Of a stretch of DNA of 5,168 nucleotides, positions 1 to 5,168 are shown in pieces; position 1 is the stretch's first letter, and every line of letters starts with the position of its first letter. The translations under genes were made by a program, and so were the position numbers. Where the stretch lies: the NCBI GenBank assembly GCA_013152075.1, contig JAADHD010000357.1:1-5168 (forward strand). The letters run 5' to 3'. Source of the DNA: Verrucomicrobiota bacterium (GTDB taxonomy: Bacteria; Verrucomicrobiota; Verrucomicrobiia; Verrucomicrobiales; DEV007). The notes below the pieces were generated by a model. It did no database searches. It saw only the letters and a list, made by a program, of their open reading frames with translations, and had not been told where the DNA came from.

Positions 1-513
1 TGCCATCTCAAGCAATACCCCAACGCTGGACCCGGGATCATTGGCTCCTACAAACTCAAAACCCTCGAACTTCTTGGTTTCGTAATGCGAAGCGACAAGT
101 CCAGTGACCGATCGTGCCCAGATACGAGCTCGTTGTTTTTCGTCCCCCTCCTGAACTGTCCCTTCGTTTCCGGAAAAACGCGCGCGCAAATTTACAAATC
201 CCACTTCGCCTAATGGCGTTTTTTGACGAAATGTCTGCCTCTCCACATACCAGCCCGACTCATTTAATATCCGCTCGATATATTGGCGCGTTATTTCCAA
301 ATTTTCCGACCCGGCGATACGGGGGCCCACCATCGTTTGTTGTTCCACGTGCTCATAGGCCCGTGCTCCGGAAAAAAATTTATGTGCCGCACGATCCGGG
401 TCAAAAACGACGTCTTCACCACAGCTCGACGATTCCAAGGCAAAGGCGAGTAACAAAGCACTCACAAGAATCCGCCTAAATCTAATTTGGATCAGTCGTA
501 AGCAAGCACTCAT
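1..513 (-). CDS. M28-family metallopeptidase / glutaminyl-cyclase-like exported protein (C-terminus cut by window edge)
   Basis: The reading frame opens at ATG 513 and runs 171 codons to the left edge without a stop, so only the N-terminal part is present. An in-frame TAG (the parB stop, 526-528) lies just upstream, so this is the first usable ATG; no good Shine-Dalgarno is visible. Residues 11-26 form a basic then hydrophobic segment typical of a signal peptide. It is followed by SSSC at 28-31, a poor lipobox, so lipoprotein anchoring is only possible. Residues 142-171 (SHYETKKFEGFEFVGAND, then SSVGVLLEMA) match the first metal-binding region of M28 zinc peptidases and the related glutaminyl cyclases: His143 starts the H-x-D motif and Asp159 corresponds to the metal-ligand Asp. 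The usual Asp of H-x-D is Glu145 here. The remaining catalytic Glu and His ligands lie outside the window. The gene starts 12 bp after parB, suggesting co-transcription. Family assignment is fairly secure; peptidase versus cyclase is open. Confidence 0.85.
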   Translation of the reverse strand, partial: MSACLRLIQIRFRRILVSALLLAFALESSSCGEDVVFDPDRAAHKFFSGARAYEHVEQQTMVGPRIAGSENLEITRQYIERILNESGWYVERQTFRQKTPLGEVGFVNLRARFSGNEGTVQEGDEKQRARIWARSVTGLVASHYETKKFEGFEFVGANDPGSSVGVLLEMA

Positions 514-525
514 GAATAGGTCGGA

Positions 526-1455
526 CTATTCGTCAGGCAATCCAACTACTCCCAACACCCGGTCAAGATCGTCATTGCCAAAATACTCGATCTCAATCTT
601 TCCCTTTTTTTCACCATGATGCAAACGAACCCGGGTACCTAGGTGGGACTGCAATCTCTCCTGCAACTGTTGCATGTACGGAGTCAATGATGATGCTCCC
701 GAGGCAGACGTGGCCTTACGCGGGGTTTTACCGCCATCAACAAGATGTTCTGAAACCAGCTTTTCGGCTTTGCGCACCGTTAGCTGTTTTTTCAAGATGA
801 TATCAGCGAGCAATTTTTGCTCTTCACCATTTTTTACTCCGAGAATAGCCTTGGCATGCCCTGTGGAAAGTAAACCCTGAGATACCAAGTTACTTACTGA
901 AGGTTCCAAATCCAACAAGCGAATCGCATTGGCAACCGTGGCCCGACTTTTCCCAACTCGCTTGGCAATCTCTTCCTGCTTCAATCCAAATTCACGTGAT
1001 AATCTCGCATACGCTTCAGCCTCTTCGATCGGATCTAGGTCCTCTCGTTGAAGATTCTCGATGAGCGCCATCTCCAATGCTTCGGCATCTGTCACCTCAC
1101 GAATGATGACCGGAACCTCTTCCTCTCCGATCTTTTGACAAGCACGCCAACGACGCTCCCCGGCAATCAATTCCAATTTACCATCAACCTCACGCACGAT
1201 CAGTGGCTGAATCACCCCCTGCTCACGAATGGACTCCATTAATTCGTCCAACCGGTCATCATTGAAGTGTTTACGCGGCTGGAAGGGGCTCGCAACAAGG
1301 CGGTCCAGAGATACGCGGTTCACCCGCTCGCCACTCCCCGCTTCATCCGCGCCAAGCCCAACCGTTTTATCAATTTCCGCCGCCTGAGAAGCTTGCGTTT
1401 TTTTTGGAGCTTTGATCAATGCCCCAAGTCCTTTACCAAGTGCCTGTTTTGCCAT
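526..1455 (-). CDS. parB: Chromosome-partitioning protein ParB (Spo0J family)
   Basis: A complete 309-residue ParB of normal length for chromosomal members. ParB binds parS near the replication origin, loads and slides as a CTP-dependent clamp, and acts with ParA and SMC in origin segregation. Visible in order: the N-terminal LGKGLGALI motif (residues 6-14) typical of chromosomal ParB; SPFQPRKHF (56-64) and GVIQPLIVR (80-88) of the N-terminal domain; GERRWRA (99-105), the CTP-binding arginine-rich box; ENLQRED (133-139); a helix-turn-helix at about 158-181 (EEIAKRVGKSRATVANAIRL) for parS recognition, followed by STGHAKAIL (197-205); a low-complexity linker at about 240-256; and a C-terminal dimerisation domain at about 257-305. 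Start at ATG 1455 is supported by the conserved N-terminus and a GGGGAAG ribosome-binding site. No parA lies upstream, where a large secretin gene ends 96 bp away; an M28 peptidase gene follows after 12 bp. Identification is very secure. Confidence 0.97.
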   Translation of the reverse strand: MAKQALGKGLGALIKAPKKTQASQAAEIDKTVGLGADEAGSGERVNRVSLDRLVASPFQPRKHFNDDRLDELMESIREQGVIQPLIVREVDGKLELIAGERRWRACQKIGEEEVPVIIREVTDAEALEMALIENLQREDLDPIEEAEAYARLSREFGLKQEEIAKRVGKSRATVANAIRLLDLEPSVSNLVSQGLLSTGHAKAILGVKNGEEQKLLADIILKKQLTVRKAEKLVSEHLVDGGKTPRKATSASGASSLTPYMQQLQERLQSHLGTRVRLHHGEKKGKIEIEYFGNDDLDRVLGVVGLPDE

Positions 1456-1551
1456 GTTTCTTCCCCAGATTAGAAACGAAACGTCCGAAACGCAAACACG
1501 AAGAACGATAAGTGAAAAATAATGTGCAAATCAGAGCAGGCAATGCCCTTT
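1456..1551 (-). other. Secretin-parB intergenic leader with CGAAACG direct repeat
   Basis: This 96-bp gap separates the secretin stop codon from parB. It holds no convincing intrinsic terminator. One weak sigma-70-like pair is visible on the minus strand: TTGCCT (1538-1543) and TATTTT (1516-1521) with a 16-bp spacer, each matching four of six consensus bases, about 60 bp before the parB start. Closer to parB, the + strand reads CGAAACG at 1477-1483 and again at 1486-1492, a direct repeat with a 9-bp period inside a stretch rich in AAACG-like words. Whether parB has its own promoter here or is read through from the secretin gene cannot be decided from the sequence. Confidence 0.4.
1460..1466 (-). 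promoter_or_regulatory. parB ribosome-binding site
   Basis: On the minus strand the sequence GGGGAAG lies four bases before ATG 1455. It is a purine-rich Shine-Dalgarno-like stretch at slightly short spacing. It supports the ATG chosen for parB and is the clearest ribosome-binding site in the window. Confidence 0.6.
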
Positions 1552-4047
1552 CTATTCACTGCTCACGACAGCCTTATTCACAGGAGCACCTGATGGATCA
1601 AGCACTCTAACCGTCACAAACATGACCATAGCCTTTTTAGAGCGTTGACTTATTTTACTGCGAAACAACCGGCCAATGCCCGGCAAATCCCCCAGCAATG
1701 GAATTTGGTCTTCTGCATCATTCAAAACTTCCCCAATCAAGCCGCCAATCGCCACCGTTTGCCCATCCCAGATAGTCACATTGGTGGTCTCTTTGACCGC
1801 CTCAAAAACAGGCATGACTATTCGGTTGGAAGTTGCCACAACTCCCCCGTTTAAAATGGGTGATCCGTAATTAATGAACCCTATAAAATCCGAAACATCA
1901 GCAACAATCTCCAGCCCCACCGTTGTATTGTCTCCTCCGAGGGTAGGCGTCACTTCCAGTATCTTCCCCAGCTCACGCATCTCAAAAGCTGTCGGGTTTG
2001 CAGGAGTCACGGCAAACCCGTCAGGTTGACGAGTCTCTCCCGTGACAAGATTAATGAATATTACCCCACCAGTGGAGTTTGGAATCTCAGGCGGATCATA
2101 TTCTGTCGGGTATATGAACTCCCTTACTTGTTTGATGACTGCCTTATCGCCGGAGCGTGTGATCACGCTGGCTTCACATACACGGTCCGCCCCTTTTTGC
2201 TGATTCAAAGCTCGAATCACTACCTGAAATTGAGGGTCGGTAAATACCCCCCCCACCGCAAACACTCCCGGAGAGTTCGTGATACTGGTTCCGGTAACAC
2301 TGGGAGTATTGGCTTCCAGAATATCATCAATGCTCAATGTTGTTCTCACATTTCCTGAACGAATACCCGCCGACACAGGGTTTCTCCCTACAGGGAAAGT
2401 CGTGCCCGGAGCCACAAAAGGATACTCTGTTGATGGGATCGGATTACTATTCCCCGCGGTGCCACCACTAATAAACGTGCGATTGCTTCCCAGCAAATTT
2501 GATGCCCCTAGCAGCCAGTCAAAGCCGAGTTCGTTCAATTTATTCTCGGCAATCGTAATCATTTTAAAATCGATTTTAATGATCTTCGCTCCTTCACCTC
2601 GCGAAGAAATCACCATCGACTCAATGATTTGGATGTTATCCGGAGTATTGCGTACCAACAGAGTAGAAGTCGCTGGTATAAACTGCGCCAGCGCCCCCGC
2701 CGGGAATAGAACTCCGCGCTGTAAAAGAAAATCCTTTGCCGTTACCCTCCTGACTAAAGTCCCACCACCACCTGCGGCCGGTTCGGCAAAGGGGTCAGCC
2801 CCACCAGCATCAGCTCCTCCCCCCCCTCCACCTCGAATAAAACCTGGCGGCACCTGATAACGCCTTGTCACCATCGCCGTATCCTCCGTATTACTCAATG
2901 GCACCAACCTCACGGCATAAGGCTCTACTTTCGGCTTTAAACCCACCATGGCAGATACATAGCGCAAAACTTCACCCAAGGGGACATTGGAAAGTTTAAT
3001 ATTCACCGGCTGATCATTCACCGCTGGCCCACCGCCCGGATCGATCACAACATTCACCCCTTTTTTAGCCGGATTGGATTCCTCCACATCAAGCTCCTGG
3101 GATTTTTGAACGAGATACATCATCACATCAATGAGTCGAGCCCCTTGAAATTCGATGTTTGGAATCACAATTTTAACCAGCTTTTCCTGAATAGCCGCTG
3201 CCTGATCGCCTGCACTGATACCGTCAGGATTTTCAATCAAATTAGACAAATCCATTTTATGCGGCACTGGCAACTCCCAGGCTTTGGCTACTTGCATCAA
3301 GCTGTCAGCGCGAGCCTGATTTCTTGCCGACTTGTAATATTCTGTAACCAGTCGATCCACATGCTCCATTCCTCGTCGCGCGGCCTCATTATAGGAATCA
3401 ATCGCCAACACCTGACCATACACTTTGGTCGCCTCATCAAAGCGTCCTAAATCCGCCGCCCCTTGCGCTTTTTTCAATAAAAACTCCACCTCGGCAACAT
3501 TCTTAATATGCAGCGGCGTGCGCGCCTTATTATAATGCTCGTTGTCTCTCACCTGTCCCAGCAGTTTCCTTAAGTCGGGGGAAATCAAACTGGCACTCAA
3601 ACCCGAATCCTTAGCTGATTTCATCGCCTGAACCAGCAATCTCTCTGCATCAGCAAAGTGTCCTTCATCAATCAACTGCCTAGCGTATTTTACTACCGCA
3701 GTTTGATATCGCTGAAACACTCCCAGCCGCAGAGAAGCACTTGCTGGTGACTGATCCAAACCTTGAAATGCAGAGACATACAAAGATAAAGCTTCTTTAT
3801 AATTTTTCTCACGATACTCAAAATCCGCTTGTCGAATAAGTTCCTGAGCTTGTCTCACTCGGCTTTGACGTCGAATCACCTCTTTCTGAGCCACTCCCGG
3901 CAATCCTGAGGAACTTGCTCCCTCAGCCCCTCCGCCTTCAGCCATCACATTCCCGTCACCCACAATCAACAAGCCAACAAAGCCCAACAAAACCGCGACC
4001 ACGATGCCATGGCCTACTGGTTTTCCCTGCTGTCGTCGGACTATCAT
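1552..4047 (-). CDS. Outer-membrane secretin of type IV pilus/type II secretion type, TPR-like N-terminus (Amuc_1098-like)
   Basis: It encodes a large secretin expected to form a multimeric outer-membrane channel for a type IV pilus-like or type II secretion-like machine. The longest frame opens at TTG 4068 (838 aa), directly after an in-frame TAG; I prefer ATG 4047 (831 aa), which keeps a good signal peptide: basic RRQQGK, hydrophobic core at 16-30, likely cleavage after VMA (34-36). A weak AGG before the TTG leaves the longer form possible. Numbered from the ATG: TPR-like helical repeats at about 67-98, 117-146 and 189-218; a secretin N-domain-like region at 292-384; RRYQVPPGF (395-403), then a Gly/Ala-rich insert at 406-429 interrupting a second N-domain region that resumes to about 479; and a secretin barrel domain at about 487-815. 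The hallmark IPLLGDLPGIGRLF is at 782-795. The architecture resembles Amuc_1098-type pilus secretins of Verrucomicrobiota. No PilM-, PilN- or ATPase-like genes adjoin it here. Superfamily is certain; subfamily and machine are inferred. Confidence 0.93.
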   Translation of the reverse strand: MIVRRQQGKPVGHGIVVAVLLGFVGLLIVGDGNVMAEGGGAEGASSSGLPGVAQKEVIRRQSRVRQAQELIRQADFEYREKNYKEALSLYVSAFQGLDQSPASASLRLGVFQRYQTAVVKYARQLIDEGHFADAERLLVQAMKSAKDSGLSASLISPDLRKLLGQVRDNEHYNKARTPLHIKNVAEVEFLLKKAQGAADLGRFDEATKVYGQVLAIDSYNEAARRGMEHVDRLVTEYYKSARNQARADSLMQVAKAWELPVPHKMDLSNLIENPDGISAGDQAAAIQEKLVKIVIPNIEFQGARLIDVMMYLVQKSQELDVEESNPAKKGVNVVIDPGGGPAVNDQPVNIKLSNVPLGEVLRYVSAMVGLKPKVEPYAVRLVPLSNTEDTAMVTRRYQVPPGFIRGGGGGGADAGGADPFAEPAAGGGGTLVRRVTAKDFLLQRGVLFPAGALAQFIPATSTLLVRNTPDNIQIIESMVISSRGEGAKIIKIDFKMITIAENKLNELGFDWLLGASNLLGSNRTFISGGTAGNSNPIPSTEYPFVAPGTTFPVGRNPVSAGIRSGNVRTTLSIDDILEANTPSVTGTSITNSPGVFAVGGVFTDPQFQVVIRALNQQKGADRVCEASVITRSGDKAVIKQVREFIYPTEYDPPEIPNSTGGVIFINLVTGETRQPDGFAVTPANPTAFEMRELGKILEVTPTLGGDNTTVGLEIVADVSDFIGFINYGSPILNGGVVATSNRIVMPVFEAVKETTNVTIWDGQTVAIGGLIGEVLNDAEDQIPLLGDLPGIGRLFRSKISQRSKKAMVMFVTVRVLDPSGAPVNKAVVSSE
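2811..2834 (-). repeat. Glycine-codon low-complexity tract with G8 run in the secretin gene
   Basis: This is the DNA encoding the six-glycine start of the Gly/Ala-rich insert of the secretin. On the coding strand it is a near-continuous GGN repeat containing an uninterrupted run of eight G at 2819-2826. A second glycine block (GGGG) follows about 14 residues later in the protein. The insert lies between two halves of a periplasmic N-domain region, where flexible loops are tolerated, so it is probably a linker. The G8 run is a plausible slippage site. Confidence 0.7.
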
Positions 4048-4236
4048 ATTGTTATATTGTGCTTTCAACTAAACCTAATCACGCCTCAAAAAATAAAGTA
4101 TCAGACACCACAACTACCGCTTCCTGCTACATCCAGGGAGCCAATTCACGAAGCCTCAACACTTTCTATGTCAAAAAACCCTCATCTTAACAGATTAATC
4201 GTCACGAAAGCAACCTGCTTTCCCGATATTTTACCC
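4048..4236. other. Intergenic region upstream of the secretin gene
   Basis: This gap lies between the stop of the membrane-protein gene and the preferred secretin start (about 168 bp if the TTG at 4068 is used). It is AT-rich compared with the flanking genes and should hold the secretin promoter, but no convincing -35/-10 pair is visible. A perfect TTGACA hexamer occurs on the minus strand at 4169-4174, yet nothing resembling a -10 box lies 16-18 bp downstream. The only clear structure is the hairpin at 4206-4222, listed separately. I see no RNA gene or credible small coding sequence. Confidence 0.5.
4206..4222 (-). terminator. Perfect 7-bp hairpin after the membrane-protein gene; possible terminator
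   Basis: On the minus strand GAAAGCA, the loop GGT and TGCTTTC form a perfect stem-loop starting 15 bases after the stop codon at 4237. Position and stem suit a transcription stop or a 3'-end-stabilising structure for the upstream gene. It is not followed by a T-run: the next bases are GTGACGATTAAT, and the first T6 comes about 25 bases later. It is therefore not a standard intrinsic terminator, and the call is tentative. Confidence 0.3.
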
Positions 4237-5168
4237 TCATTTTTTACGCTTCCCCCCCCGGTACCGATAGACGAATTGCCTATACTGATACTGATCAAGC
4301 CCCGGGAAAACGCGAATCGTCTCAAATTCGCCCGATTCCTCCAATAAAGCGATCATAGAGGCATCCTCAGCCATCGCATGCGAATAGCCTCCCAAAATGA
4401 AATATAAGGGCCGTTTCTCGTAATCGGCTTTGTCCATCAAATAGCCGAGCTGCCTCTTGTTGTGCGCAACCTTCAAATAGGGGTCGTAAATATTTGCACT
4501 GGTCCACCATCCGGCAGTAATCGGCCTCATCTCCTCCTCTGTAAATGGAAACACTCCCCCGCGGGCCAATTCGATTGCACTCCGCATCGCCTGCTTACTG
4601 ATCGCGCTATAACGCTTGATGGGCTTCATCACTACAAATGCGTAAACCCCGATGATTCCATACAACAACAAGCGGTTTCTCAGAATAACGTTACCCCCGC
4701 TCGCCTGGCTCCTGAACATCAACAGCTCCGACAAGCCCAAACCAAATGTCATCCCTGCCACCGGCGTCAAATATACCATGTACCAAGTAAACACCGTGCC
4801 TCCACTCAGTAAGTTGATTCCGTAAACCAGTAAGGCCGATAGCGTCGCACCCACAACGATCACCCTTCCCGCCATACCAGTTTTCCACCATGCCCTAAGA
4901 CCAAAAAGCACCAGTCCCACCACGACAACTATTCCTGCAATCATTATGATGGAGGGAAACCATTTTTCGACAGCTGGGTTAAAACGGTTTTCAGGATCAC
5001 CGTCGAACCAGGGCATTCCGAAAGCCAAATAGCTGGCCACGTTTGGCCACAGGTCCGTCGACATTCCCATTTTAAAAGTCAAAATCGTTTTTGTCGCTCT
5101 GACAATCTGTGGAATACTCGGCCCCAGCAGAAACATAAATAATATCAACGAGAAGGCGTTCGAGACCA
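4237..5168 (-). CDS. Multi-pass membrane protein, possibly GT-C/GT39-like glycosyltransferase (N-terminus cut by window edge)
   Basis: The frame is open to the right edge, so the true start lies outside; a TTG at 5148 is only an internal codon. The visible part is 309 residues, numbered from the first full codon at 5166. Hydrophobic, probably membrane-spanning segments lie at about 4-22, 72-90, 102-120, 125-151 and 165-182. A soluble, probably periplasmic tail of about 125 residues follows (183-309), with patches YDPYLKVA (227-234), KRPLYFILGGYSH (251-263) and FPGLDQYQYRQF (287-298). The segment TWYMVYLTPVAGMTFGLGL (127-145) resembles the late 'Y-x-x-P' helix of GT-C sugar transferases such as the GT39/ArnT-like group, and a soluble tail after the helices fits that fold. 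The catalytic acidic loop of GT-C enzymes would be in the missing N-terminal part, so the assignment is tentative. The protein ends in a basic RGGKRKK tail encoded across a run of eight G. The next gene, the secretin, starts about 170-190 bp later and need not be in the same operon. Confidence 0.75.
   Translation of the reverse strand, partial: VSNAFSLILFMFLLGPSIPQIVRATKTILTFKMGMSTDLWPNVASYLAFGMPWFDGDPENRFNPAVEKWFPSIIMIAGIVVVVGLVLFGLRAWWKTGMAGRVIVVGATLSALLVYGINLLSGGTVFTWYMVYLTPVAGMTFGLGLSELLMFRSQASGGNVILRNRLLLYGIIGVYAFVVMKPIKRYSAISKQAMRSAIELARGGVFPFTEEEMRPITAGWWTSANIYDPYLKVAHNKRQLGYLMDKADYEKRPLYFILGGYSHAMAEDASMIALLEESGEFETIRVFPGLDQYQYRQFVYRYRGGKRKK

Noticed and set aside
114..479. Plus-strand open frame of 121 codons
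   Set aside because: It lies entirely antisense to the M28-like gene, which has recognisable motifs; its own translation is basic, Pro/Arg-rich and shows no family features.
988..1003. CACGTG-centred sequence inside parB as a parS site
   Set aside because: Only about 10 of 16 bases match the parS consensus, and one or two CACGTG words are expected by chance in a window this long.
1536..1550. GGGCATTGCC after the secretin stop as a terminator stem
   Set aside because: The stem would be only three pairs around a tiny loop and no T-run follows directly.
2279..2857. Plus-strand open frame of 192 codons ending in a proline-rich stretch
   Set aside because: It is antisense to the secretin gene. 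The poly-proline is only the complement of the secretin glycine codons, and no ribosome-binding site or domain is evident.
4044..4068. TTGAAA and TATGAT around the secretin start as a promoter
   Set aside because: The spacer is only 14 bp and the TATGAT overlaps the preferred ATG, so a transcript from it would begin inside the gene.
4169..4174. Perfect TTGACA hexamer on the minus strand upstream of the secretin gene, as a -35 box
   Set aside because: No -10-like hexamer lies 16-18 bp downstream (the bases are around TTCGTGAA), so a promoter call is not supported.
4691..4891. Minus-strand 66-codon frame
   Set aside because: It is an alternative frame inside the membrane-protein gene, whose own frame encodes clear transmembrane helices there.

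Overview
The window looks like chromosomal DNA of a bacterium in the Verrucomicrobiota, possibly an Opitutae-type lineage. That placement is inferred mainly from the secretin: a TPR-like N-terminal half joined to a secretin barrel resembles the Amuc_1098-type pilus secretins of that phylum. No rRNA or other marker gene is present to confirm it. All four genes I can support lie on the minus strand, so the transcriptional order runs from high to low coordinates.

Layout in transcriptional order. (1) The 3' part of a multi-pass membrane protein (5168 down to 4237), possibly a GT-C/GT39-like glycosyltransferase, cut by the right edge. (2) A gap of about 170-190 bp with a perfect 7-bp hairpin just after that gene. 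(3) A large outer-membrane secretin gene of the type IV pilus/type II secretion superfamily (4047 or 4068 down to 1552). (4) A 96-bp gap with the parB ribosome-binding site and a short CGAAACG direct repeat. (5) parB, the chromosome-partition CTPase and DNA-binding protein (1455 down to 526). (6) Only 12 bp later, an M28-family metallopeptidase or glutaminyl-cyclase-like exported protein (513 down to the left edge), cut by that edge. The M28 frame has no stop inside the window but is clear from its SHYETK and GAND motifs.

The genes do not form one obvious pathway. parB and the M28 gene are probably co-transcribed because of their spacing; the secretin and the membrane protein look like separate units. 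No parA lies next to parB, and no pilus assembly genes lie next to the secretin.

No tRNA, rRNA, CRISPR array, insertion sequence or phage gene was seen. I found no convincing undescribed system. The most unusual direct observation is three runs of exactly eight G on the coding strand, two inside the secretin gene and one at the end of the membrane-protein gene. A one-base slip in either secretin run would bring an early stop, so they are candidate contingency (phase-variation) tracts.
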